Shown here piece after piece: positions 9,569 to 17,359 of a DNA stretch of 64,000 nucleotides. The first letter of the stretch is position 1. Every line of letters starts with the position of its first letter. The notes beneath the pieces were generated by a model. That model saw nothing but the letters and a program-made list of their open reading frames with translations, was not told where the DNA came from and searched no databases. The position numbers and the translations under genes were made by a program. Source of the DNA: JALHNI01 sp965229305 (lineage in GTDB: Bacteria; Acidobacteriota; Terriglobia; Bryobacterales; Bryobacteraceae); assembly GCA_965229305.1 (NCBI GenBank), contig CBDDIZ010000030.1, forward strand, positions 122,175 to 186,174. The letters are read 5' to 3'.

Positions 9569-10558
9569 TCAGCCTTTCAACTGGGAGGCGATGGCCTCGG
9601 CAATCTGGTTACCGTGGAATCGGCCATTCTCAATGAAGATCTCCGAGGTGTGAACTCCAGCCACAATCACGCCGGCCAGAAAAAGTCCTTTCCTCGCGCT
9701 TTCCAGTGTAGCGGAATCGACGTCCGGCCTCTGCGTCTCCGTGTTCAGCGTCACCCCGCATTTTTCGAGAAAACCGAAGTCCGGCCGGTACCCCGTCATC
9801 GCGAACACGTAGTCGTTCTTCAGCGACTTCGGCCCCTCCGGCGTCTCCAGTTCCACCGTCCCCGGCGTGATCGCCTTCACCTTCGTGTTGAAGTACGCCG
9901 GAATCTCGCCGTTCTTGATCCGGTTCGCGATGTTCGGCATGATCCAGTACTTGATGTGCCGGTGCAGTTCCGCCCCCCGATGCACCAGCGTCACCCGCGC
10001 CCCACTCCACCACAGCTCAAGCGCCGCGATCGCCGCCGAGTTCTTCGCCCCGATCACGACCACATCCTGGTTGTAGTAAGGATGCGGCTCCTTGTAGTAA
10101 TGAATCACCTTCGGCAGGTTCTCGCCCGGCACGCCGAGTAAGTTCGGCACGTCGTAGAACCCGGTCGAAAGAATCACCTTGCGCGACGTGTAAGTCGAAG
10201 GCACGCCATTGATGTCGTGCGCCCGCACCACAAACGCCCCGTCGGCGCCTTCCACGGCGTCCACGTGCTGATACTGCCGCACGTCCAGCCCATAATGATC
10301 CGCCACGCGCCGGTAATACTTCAGTGCTTCCGTCCGCCCCGGCTTTTCATTCAACGACGTCATCGGAATGTTGCCGATCTCCAGCAACTCCGGCGTCGTG
10401 AAGAACACCATGTTCGTCGGATAGTGATACAGCGAATTGACGACGCAGCCTTTATCGAGCAGCACCACCTTCAGGCCGCGCTTGCTCAGCTCAATGCCGC
10501 AAGCGAGCCCCGTGGGGCCCGCCCCGACAATCACCACGTCGAATTCAACTGGGCTCAT
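9569..10558 (-). CDS. ypdA: YpdA-type NAD(P)H-dependent flavoprotein, putative bacillithiol disulfide reductase
   Basis: A 329-residue thioredoxin-reductase-like flavoprotein. The FAD motif GAGPTGLACGIELSKRG starts at residue 12. CVVNSLYHYPTNMVFFTTPELLEIG is highly characteristic of YpdA (Bdr), and VVVIGAKNSAAIAAL is the NAD(P)H-binding motif. There is no CxxC pair, as expected for YpdA, which recycles bacillithiol disulfide in Firmicutes. Bacillithiol use by this organism is therefore a reasonable but unproven inference, and no bsh gene is in the window. The start overlaps the alaS stop by 4 bases (ATGA), so translation is probably coupled to alaS. Confidence 0.88.
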   Translation of the reverse strand: MSPVEFDVVIVGAGPTGLACGIELSKRGLKVVLLDKGCVVNSLYHYPTNMVFFTTPELLEIGNIPMTSLNEKPGRTEALKYYRRVADHYGLDVRQYQHVDAVEGADGAFVVRAHDINGVPSTYTSRKVILSTGFYDVPNLLGVPGENLPKVIHYYKEPHPYYNQDVVVIGAKNSAAIAALELWWSGARVTLVHRGAELHRHIKYWIMPNIANRIKNGEIPAYFNTKVKAITPGTVELETPEGPKSLKNDYVFAMTGYRPDFGFLEKCGVTLNTETQRPDVDSATLESARKGLFLAGVIVAGVHTSEIFIENGRFHGNQIAEAIASQLKG

Positions 10559-13104
10559 AGACTGGCGCTGACGGCCGGATACACGGCGTCCAAAGCGCCG
10601 GCTAACGCCTCGACATTCGTGCCGCCGCCTTCGGCCATATCCGGGCGGCCGCCGCCCTTGCCGCCCACCGCCTGCGCCACGGTGCCGAGTAACTTCCCGG
10701 CATGCACCTTACTCGTCAGATCCTTGGTCACGGCCGTCACAATCGCGATACTGCCCTGATCTGCCGACGCCAGCACAATCACCGCCGAAGGCCACTTACT
10801 CCGCAGCGCATCGGCTAAGTTGCGTAACTGCGCCCGGTCTAGACCATCGGCCCGCGCCGCCAGCACCTTCACGCCGTTCACCTCGCGCGCCGCCGACTCG
10901 AGCGACCCGGACTTCGCGTGCGCAATCTGCTCCTTCATCTGCGCCACCTGACGCTCCAGCAGCTTCTGCGCTTCCCTCGTCTTGTCGAGTTCCGCCTTCA
11001 ATTCGGTATTGGTCGCTTCCAGCGTCTGGATCACCGCTTCCGGCCCGGTCACGATCTCAATGCGCCGCACGCCCGCCGAAATCGAACCTTCGTAAGTGAT
11101 GTGCGCCACGCCGATGTCGCCCGTGCGCGCCACGTGCGTACCGCCACACAGTTCGCGGCTGAACCCCGGAATATCCACCACGCGCACGCGATCGCCGTAC
11201 TTCTCGCCGAACAGCGCCATCGCCCCGGTCTTCAGCGCCGTATCGATGTCCATCACCGTCGTCGTCACTTCCGTGTTCTTCACGATGTGCTCGTTGATGA
11301 TGCGCTCCACCGCCGCGCGCTCGTCCGCGCTCAACCCCGCATAGTGCGTAAAGTCGAAACGCAAGCGCGTCGGATCCACCACGCTGCCTGCCTGCTTGAT
11401 GTGCTTGCCCAGCACGCTCTGCAAAGCCGCCTGCAGCAAGTGCGTCGACGTATGATTACGCCGCGTCGCCGCCCGCCGGTCCACGTCGATCCGCGCCAGC
11501 ACCTGCTTGCGCTCGCCCAGCGGCTGCACCCACTTCACCTTATGCACGATCAGCTTCGGCAACCCGTACACCGTACCGGTCACCTCGGCCAGTTTCTCGC
11601 CCGTTTCGACATCCACCAGCACACCTTGGTCGCCCACCTGGCCGCCCGAGTCCGCATAGAACGGCGTCTGGTCCAGCACCACTTCGTTGTCGCTCGCGTA
11701 CAGCACCTGCCCCACGGCCTCGGTGTGATCGTACGCCAGGAACTTCGTTTCGCCGTTGGCGTCCTTGATCGGCTGCAACGCCGGATTCACGGCCGCCTTC
11801 TCCGCGCCCTTCCACGATGCCCGCGCCCGCGTCCGCTGATCTTCCATCGCCGCCGCAAAGCCGTCGGTATCAATCGTCAAACCTAGATCGCGCGCCATGT
11901 CCTGCTGCTCATCGAGCGCCAGGCCATAGGTGTCGTAAAGCTTGAACGCCGCCGCGCCGCCGATCGTGCCGCCCTGCGCCGACTTCGCCTCGTCATGGAA
12001 AATGCGCTCTGCCACCTGGAACGTCGTCGCATAGCGCAGCTCTTCTTCGCGCACGATCCGCGCCACGCGCTCCACACTCTCGAGCAACTCCGGATACGCC
12101 GGACGCATGAAGTCCGCCACAAACGTCGTCAGCTTGTGCAAGAACGGATCCTGCAAGCCTTCCATGCGCGCATGCCGCATCGCACGCCGCATGATCTTGC
12201 GCAGCACGTAGCCGCGCCCTTCGTTCGCCGGCACCACGCCGTCATGAATCAGAAACGCCGACGCCCGCGCATGATCCGCGCAGATGTTCAGCGTCGACGC
12301 CTTCACCGGCTTACCGAACAGGTCCGCCGCCTGCCCGCGGATCGGCTCGAGTAAGTCGCACTCGTAGTTCGACACCTTGCCCTGCAGAATCGCCGCCACG
12401 CGCTCCAGCCCCAACCCCGTATCGATCGAAGGCCGCGGCAGCGGCGTCAGTACGCCTTCCTGCGACCGGTCGAACTGCATGAACACCAGGTTCCAGATCT
12501 CCACGAACCGTCCGCCGCCGTCCAGCGGAAACGCTTCATGCTCGCGGCCCTTCTCCGCATTGTGCGCGCCCAGGTCGAAATGAATTTCCGAACACGGACC
12601 GCACGGCCCCGTGTCGCCCATCTGCCAGAAGTTGTCCTTCTCATCCAGCCGGAAGATGCGGCTCTTCGGCACGCCCGCCACCTTCTGCCACAGCTCTTCC
12701 GCCTCATCGTCCTCGCGGAACACCGTCACGTACAGCTTGTCCTTCGGCATGGCGAACGTCTTGGTCACCAGGTCCCAGGCAAACTCGATCGCCTCCGCCT
12801 TGAAGTAATCTCCGAAGCTGAAGTTGCCCATCATCTCGAAGAACGTATGATGGCGCCGCGTGTAGCCCACGTTCTCCAAATCGTTGTGCTTACCGCCTGC
12901 GCGCACGCACTTCTGCGCCGTCGTCGCCCGCGAATAGTCCCGCTTCTCCTGACCCAGGAAGATATCCTTGAACTGATTCATCCCCGCGTTGGTAAACAGC
13001 AACGTCGGATCGTCGTGCGGCACCAGCGACGACGAGCGCACCGGACGATGTCCGCGCGCCGCAAAAAAGTCGAGAAACGTTTGGCGAATTTCGTGGCCAG
13101 TCAT
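10555..13104 (-). CDS. alaS: Alanine--tRNA ligase
   Basis: An 849-residue class II aminoacyl-tRNA synthetase that charges tRNA-Ala. The catalytic domain opens with the family's usual start (TGHEIRQTFLDFFAARGH) and motif 2 RRHHTFFEMMGNFSFGDYF. The editing domain has the zinc-site motifs HTSTHLL and CGGTHV. The C-terminal C-Ala domain ends with GGKGGGRPDMAEGGGTN. The length and domain order match bacterial AlaS. It is the first gene of an alaS-ypdA-isomerase operon on the minus strand; its upstream gap to the divergent NHL gene is 56 bases. Confidence 0.98.
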   Translation of the reverse strand: MTGHEIRQTFLDFFAARGHRPVRSSSLVPHDDPTLLFTNAGMNQFKDIFLGQEKRDYSRATTAQKCVRAGGKHNDLENVGYTRRHHTFFEMMGNFSFGDYFKAEAIEFAWDLVTKTFAMPKDKLYVTVFREDDEAEELWQKVAGVPKSRIFRLDEKDNFWQMGDTGPCGPCSEIHFDLGAHNAEKGREHEAFPLDGGGRFVEIWNLVFMQFDRSQEGVLTPLPRPSIDTGLGLERVAAILQGKVSNYECDLLEPIRGQAADLFGKPVKASTLNICADHARASAFLIHDGVVPANEGRGYVLRKIMRRAMRHARMEGLQDPFLHKLTTFVADFMRPAYPELLESVERVARIVREEELRYATTFQVAERIFHDEAKSAQGGTIGGAAAFKLYDTYGLALDEQQDMARDLGLTIDTDGFAAAMEDQRTRARASWKGAEKAAVNPALQPIKDANGETKFLAYDHTEAVGQVLYASDNEVVLDQTPFYADSGGQVGDQGVLVDVETGEKLAEVTGTVYGLPKLIVHKVKWVQPLGERKQVLARIDVDRRAATRRNHTSTHLLQAALQSVLGKHIKQAGSVVDPTRLRFDFTHYAGLSADERAAVERIINEHIVKNTEVTTTVMDIDTALKTGAMALFGEKYGDRVRVVDIPGFSRELCGGTHVARTGDIGVAHITYEGSISAGVRRIEIVTGPEAVIQTLEATNTELKAELDKTREAQKLLERQVAQMKEQIAHAKSGSLESAAREVNGVKVLAARADGLDRAQLRNLADALRSKWPSAVIVLASADQGSIAIVTAVTKDLTSKVHAGKLLGTVAQAVGGKGGGRPDMAEGGGTNVEALAGALDAVYPAVSASL

Positions 13105-13160
13105 GGGAAACTCCTATTCTCGCATGGCGATTCAAGAATCCTGCTGATACACTGCCCGCC

Positions 13161-14042
13161 ATGTTCTTCTTCCTCGCGCTGCTCGCCTTCGACGAAACCG
13201 CCCGCATCGAAGCCTCGCCGCGCCTCCCGCTCGAACGCACCGAGATTCGCCTCGCCGCCCCCCTCGGCTTCCCCTCCGCCGTCGCCTTAGGCCCCGACAA
13301 TCTCCTCTACATCCTTCAGCGCGACCCCGCCCTCGACCCCATCCTCGTCACCGACCGTGCCGGCAAAATCCTCCGCTCCTGGGGACGCGGCCTCTTCAAA
13401 ATTCCCCATTCCATCCGCTTTGACCCCCAAGGCAACCTCTGGACCACCGACTCCTCCAGCTCGATGATCTACAAGTTCTCTCGCCAAGGCGAAAAACTCC
13501 TCGAAATCGCCGTCGGCGGCCAACCCTCCAACGGCAGCGACTTCAACGGCACCACCGACATCGCCTTCGCCCCCAACGGCCATCTCTACATCTCCGACGG
13601 CTACGGTAACGCCCGCATCCTCGAGTACTCCGCCGCCGGCGAGCGCCTCCGCGAATTCGGCCGCCCCGGCACTGGCCCCGCCCAGTTCAACCAGCCCCAC
13701 GGCCTCACTATCGACCCCAACGGCGTCATCTACGTCGCCGACCGCAAAAACGGCCGTATCCAGCGCTTCAACCTCGACGGACGCCTCCTCGGCGAGTTCC
13801 CGAACCTCGGCATGGTCACCTCGGTCACCTACGCCGAGGGCGCCCTCTGGGTCGGCACCCAACGCCTCCAGGACCCCACCTCCGCCAACGGCTGGCTCCT
13901 CAAGCTCCATCCCCGCACCGGCGAAATTCTCGGCCACACCGCATCCGCCCACGGCCACCATTGCCTCAACGTCCGTAACGGCATCGTCACCTCCGGCGCC
14001 CGTCCGGACCACGTCTGGCTCTGGCGCCCGGCCAAACCTTAG
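13161..14042 (+). CDS. NHL-repeat beta-propeller protein
   Basis: A 293-residue protein made of NHL repeats, similar to the lyase half of peptidylglycine alpha-amidating enzymes and to bacterial six-bladed propellers. Repeats of the form PHSIRFDPQGNLWTTD, ...TDIAFAPNGHLYISDGYGNARILEYS and PHGLTIDPNGVIYVADRKNGRIQRFN are clear. The N terminus FFFLALLAF is hydrophobic and may be a signal peptide. Such propellers act as binding scaffolds or hydrolases; the activity here is unknown. It is followed 22 bases later by the DUF1080 gene, so the two are probably co-transcribed. Confidence 0.85.
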   Translation: MFFFLALLAFDETARIEASPRLPLERTEIRLAAPLGFPSAVALGPDNLLYILQRDPALDPILVTDRAGKILRSWGRGLFKIPHSIRFDPQGNLWTTDSSSSMIYKFSRQGEKLLEIAVGGQPSNGSDFNGTTDIAFAPNGHLYISDGYGNARILEYSAAGERLREFGRPGTGPAQFNQPHGLTIDPNGVIYVADRKNGRIQRFNLDGRLLGEFPNLGMVTSVTYAEGALWVGTQRLQDPTSANGWLLKLHPRTGEILGHTASAHGHHCLNVRNGIVTSGARPDHVWLWRPAKP

Positions 14043-14064
14043 CCCGTTTGATAAAGTCATACAC

Positions 14065-14697
14065 ATGCGATCTGTCTTCCTGTTAAGCCTCGCCTTAGGC
14101 ACTCTGTTGGCTGCTGACAAACCTGAAAAAGGCTTCATCTCCCTGTTCGATGGCAAAGACCTCAACGGATGGACCAAGTCCAAAGAAAACGAAGACGCCT
14201 TCAGCGTCAAAGACGGCGCCATCGTCGCCAACGGCAAGCGCTGCCACCTCTATTACACCGGCATGATCAAAGGGAAGCCGGCCGACCTCACCAACTTCGA
14301 ACTCAAAGTCGACGTCATGACCAAGCCGGTCTCGAACGGCGGCATCTATTTCCACACCAAGTATCAGGAAACCGGCTGGCCCGATAAGGGCTTCGAAGTC
14401 CAGGTCAATAACTCGCACGGCGACTGGAAGAAGACCGGCGGCCTCTACAACGTCCAGGACAACAAAGTCCCCTTCAAGGACAACGAATGGTTTACCGAAC
14501 ACATCGTCGTCCAGGGCAAGCACGTTCAGGTCTTCGTCAACGGCCAGAAGGTCTCTGACTGGACCCAGCCCGACGACTGGGCCGGCCCCAAGGACAACCC
14601 CGGCCGCAAGCTCGCCAGCGGCACCTTCGCCCTCCAGGCCCACGACCCCGGCTCCACCGTCATGTACAAGAACATCCGCGTGAAGCCCCTCAAGTAA
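14065..14697 (+). CDS. DUF1080 (3-keto-disaccharide hydrolase type) secreted protein
   Basis: A 210-residue secreted concanavalin-like beta-sandwich protein. The signal peptide is about residues 1-17 (RSVFLLSLALGTLLAA). It is followed by the family opening GFISLFDGKDLNGWT, then NFELKVDVMTKPVSNGGIYFHTKY, GFEVQVNN, WFTEHIVVQGKHVQVFVNGQ and GTFALQAHDPGSTVMYKNIRVKPL. These cover essentially the whole domain. Relatives bind or hydrolyse glycans, including 3-keto sugars, in the periplasm. It lies directly before a strong terminator and probably ends the transcript that starts with the NHL gene. Confidence 0.92.
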   Translation: MRSVFLLSLALGTLLAADKPEKGFISLFDGKDLNGWTKSKENEDAFSVKDGAIVANGKRCHLYYTGMIKGKPADLTNFELKVDVMTKPVSNGGIYFHTKYQETGWPDKGFEVQVNNSHGDWKKTGGLYNVQDNKVPFKDNEWFTEHIVVQGKHVQVFVNGQKVSDWTQPDDWAGPKDNPGRKLASGTFALQAHDPGSTVMYKNIRVKPLK

Positions 14698-14720
14698 CTT
14701 CACCTCATTCCAAAAAACAA

Positions 14721-14748
14721 AAAGCCTCGTCCACCCGGACGAGGCTTT
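14721..14748 (+). terminator. Intrinsic terminator
   Basis: A 12-bp perfect stem AAAGCCTCGTCC/GGACGAGGCTTT with loop ACCC is followed by TTCCTTTT. It lies 24 bases after the DUF1080 stop. Confidence 0.9.
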
Positions 14749-14821
14749 TCCTTTTGCCGACCTCCGCCTCCATGACCCCCTTTTCCGCCCGCTCCCGCAC
14801 TCACCCGCAGGAGACCACCCT

Positions 14822-15607
14822 ATGACCCTCAACCATCACCGACTCGGCCTCGCCCTCATCGCGCTCTCGGCCCTGCCCGCGCAAGCCGGCTGGCTCACCA
14901 TTACCAATCCGCCTGTCTCGAATCAGATCACCCTCGCGCCCGGCAACACCCACCAGCTCACCTTCAGTAACATCACCGGGTCGGCCACTGTCGAAACGCT
15001 CAGCGCCACCGGCACCGGCATCTTCGTCCTGCGTTCCAACCCCTACTACAGCCCCACCACCTTCGCCTCTTACCCCGCTAACGGACTCGACCCCAACGGC
15101 GCCGACCAATTCGTCGTCGGTGACTCCGGCGGCTCCGGCAACGCTGTCAACGTCCGGTTCGACTTCACCGGCCTCGCGGGCGGCGTCCTTCCCGCCGGCA
15201 GCGTCTTCACCGTCCTCGACCTCGACGTGCTCGAAGCCCTCTCCCACCTTCAGGCCTTCGACAGCGGCGGCAGCCAGATCGTCACCCCCTGGCTCAGCCT
15301 GATCGCCTCCTTCGACGCTGACAACAACAGTTCCGTCGGCCCCACCGACTACGCTACAGCCGTCTTCTCTGGCGGCGAATACAACTTCATCTCGCCCTCC
15401 GGCAACACCGATATCCCGACGCTCTACTACGTCACGACGCAGGCGCTCTCGAGCTTCAATTTTGAGGGAGTCTCCGAGTTCGGTCCGCGCGGCTACGGCC
15501 TCGGCATCAATGCCGTCCCCGAACCCGGCACCTATGCCTTAGTGGGAGGAGCGCTTGCGCTCGCCGGCCTCTACCGTCGCCGACGGCTACTGCCGCACCG
15601 GGATTAG
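14822..15607 (+). CDS. PEP-CTERM sorting-domain secreted protein
   Basis: A 261-residue exported protein. A signal peptide (about 1-22, ending AQAG) precedes a beta-rich domain with no recognised family. The C terminus is a PEP-CTERM anchor: VPEPGTYALVGGALALAGLYRRRR, that is the PEP motif, a membrane helix and a basic cluster. Such proteins are handled by an exosortase and released or anchored outside the cell, often with exopolysaccharide. No exosortase is in the window. The ATG is preceded by a good AGGAG at 14810-14814. Its 3' end overlaps the convergent DsbD-like gene by 21 bases. Confidence 0.85.
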   Translation: MTLNHHRLGLALIALSALPAQAGWLTITNPPVSNQITLAPGNTHQLTFSNITGSATVETLSATGTGIFVLRSNPYYSPTTFASYPANGLDPNGADQFVVGDSGGSGNAVNVRFDFTGLAGGVLPAGSVFTVLDLDVLEALSHLQAFDSGGSQIVTPWLSLIASFDADNNSSVGPTDYATAVFSGGEYNFISPSGNTDIPTLYYVTTQALSSFNFEGVSEFGPRGYGLGINAVPEPGTYALVGGALALAGLYRRRRLLPHRD

Positions 15608-16093
15608 TCCCGTCGGCATGGCCGCCGCCGCGCCGACCTTCACGGCCGGTAGCGTCAACGTCGTGTCGATGTTCTTGCAAGTTGAATCCGAACAGGCCTG
15701 GCCGTTCATCGTCAACGTGAGCGGCCCGGCGGCATCTTTCAGCTTCGTCGCGAAGAGCACTTCATTCTCAAAGCCCCAACTGAACCAGTTCTGCTCCGGC
15801 TTCGAGAAGTCCTTCACTTCGCTCTGATACCAGCCCCCCACGGGCGTCGCGCCGCTCACCGCAATCGACGTCGGCTTATCCTGACCCAGCGACCGCTTCC
15901 CGGCCAGCTTCTCCGTCGCCCGGATCTTATTGTCCATCGAGAACGTGTGCCAACCTGGCGCCAGCTTCGCCCGCACTTCCAGGTGATCGCCCACCACGCG
16001 CGCCTGATACTGAATGCAGATGGTCTCGTCGTGAATCACTTGCGCCGCCGGAGACCAATCCTGGGCCAGGGCAAGAAGTAAGATAGCGATCAT
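15587..16093 (-). CDS. DsbD alpha-domain-like periplasmic thiol-disulfide protein
   Basis: A 168-residue secreted protein. A short signal peptide (IAILLLALAQ) is followed by a single immunoglobulin-like domain resembling the N-terminal domain of the electron transporter DsbD. The C-terminal part has a cysteine pair in QACSDSTCKN, where the DsbD-alpha pair would be. In DsbD this domain takes electrons from the membrane part and passes them to periplasmic partners; here it stands alone. Its ATG overlaps the stop of the upstream thioredoxin/PDZ selenoprotein gene (ATGA). The two are thus translationally coupled and probably exchange electrons. The partner role is inference. Confidence 0.8.
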   Translation of the reverse strand: MIAILLLALAQDWSPAAQVIHDETICIQYQARVVGDHLEVRAKLAPGWHTFSMDNKIRATEKLAGKRSLGQDKPTSIAVSGATPVGGWYQSEVKDFSKPEQNWFSWGFENEVLFATKLKDAAGPLTLTMNGQACSDSTCKNIDTTLTLPAVKVGAAAAMPTGLIPVRQ

Positions 16094-17322
16094 TTGCGAA
16101 AACTCATGCGACTGCTCTTTAAGGGCATTGTAATCCGCTGCCCGTCGCGCAGCACACCCAGCTTCACTTCCGCCCCCACCGGCTTCCGAATCTTCAGATA
16201 CAGCTCCGCCGTATGCGCCAGCGGATCCGTCTCCACCCCATCCACGGCATAGATCACATCGCCCACCTTCAACTCGTGCGCGCCCATCACCTTCGCAAAG
16301 TCCGACACGTACTTCACTTGGCTCGCAAAGCCTTCCGGCTTCAACCCTAGCTTCGCCCGCTCCTCGTTCGTCAGCACCTTGTCCTCGAAGTACAGCCGCG
16401 GGTCCACCGACGATTGCCGGAACCTCAAATCCGTGTACCACCAGCGAATCGGCAGATCCACCTTCAGCGCCACCGGCTTCCCGGCCCGCTCCACCGTCAG
16501 TTCCACTTCCTTCGCCTGCCGGTTCACCTTGTCGTAGCGATATTGCAGATCCCCGAACGTATAAACGGGCGTCCCGTTCAGCGCCGTGATCTTATCCCCG
16601 GCCTGCATCCCCGCCGCGATCGCCGCGCCTTTCGCTTCGCGCACCACCAACCCCTTCGGCACGTCAAGATAAATGCCGATCGTCTTGATGTCCGGCGACT
16701 TGTACAAGTGCGTCACCGGATCCAGAGTGCCGTCCAACTCCCGGTGCATGTTCTGGAAGTCCTGCACCAGATGACACTCCACGCACTGATTCTGCTCAAA
16801 CGTCCGCTTCACCAACAGCGGAATCGACCGCGGCATAATCGGCGCCGGCCGTGGCACCTTGGGCAGCGTCCCCGCCTGATAACGCCGATGCAACTCGAGC
16901 CCCTGCTTCAACGCCAGTTCCAGACTGTCCGTTTGCAAATACGTCTCCGCCGACGCCGAGTCGCGTCCGCCGTAACGCAGGTAGATCTGCTCATCGCTGT
17001 TGAGCGCGTAGAAATAGATCGCATTATTGCGATCGTGTTCAAACAGCCCCATGTCCATGTTGTCCAGCCTCGTGATGCGGACAGACACGTACTGATCGAG
17101 TTGTTTGCCGAGCGGAGAATCTTTCGGTGACAGCACAACCTGTGCGTCAAAATTTCTTCCGTTAATTCAAGCTTCGCACCGGAACTCAACGAAGATCGGC
17201 TTCTTCGTCTCCTTGGCGATCTTCACCGCTTCCGGGTAACTGTCCAACCAGTTAATCCCTTCCTCCTGCGCGAACAGGCCCAGGCTCGATAAAACCACCA
17301 GCAAAAACAGGCGATGAATCAT
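16090..17322 (-). CDS. Thioredoxin-fold/PDZ selenoprotein (UGA read as selenocysteine at residue 52)
   Basis: Two open segments lie in one frame, split only by a TGA at 17167-17169; read through, they give a 410-residue protein. A signal peptide (1-18, ending LGLFAQ) precedes a thioredoxin-like segment with KKPIFVEFRCEAU. The UGA falls exactly at the second redox position of CxxC, giving CEAU (49-52). After it come INGRNFDAQVV, the rest of the fold, a c-type haem motif CVECH at 180-184, and two PDZ-like domains (about 210-290 and 325-405). A hairpin fitting bacterial SECIS rules starts 18 bases after UGA. The alternative start, GTG at 17136, has no ribosome site and would lose the signal peptide. 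I recall a thioredoxin/PDZ (seleno)protein family in acidobacteria, but this was not checked. Confidence 0.85.
17128..17149 (-). promoter_or_regulatory. Candidate bacterial SECIS hairpin
   Basis: In the mRNA direction the bases TGAC-GCACA-GGT-TGTGC-T-GTCA form a 9-bp stem with one bulged U on the 3' side and a GGU apical loop. The loop lies 26 bases after the UGA, inside the range known for SelB-binding elements (about 16-37). A G occupies the first loop position, as in E. coli fdhF, though there the bulged U is on the 5' side. The element is inside the coding region, as is usual in bacteria. Confidence 0.75.
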
Positions 17323-17359
17323 GACTCTTTCAGGATACTTCGATCCCCGATCGGCTAGA

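Noticed and set aside
16090..17136. Reading the PDZ protein as a separate gene starting at GTG 17136
   Set aside because: No ribosome site, a start inside a thioredoxin fold, and an upstream same-frame segment with signal peptide and half the domain. Readthrough of UGA explains all of it.
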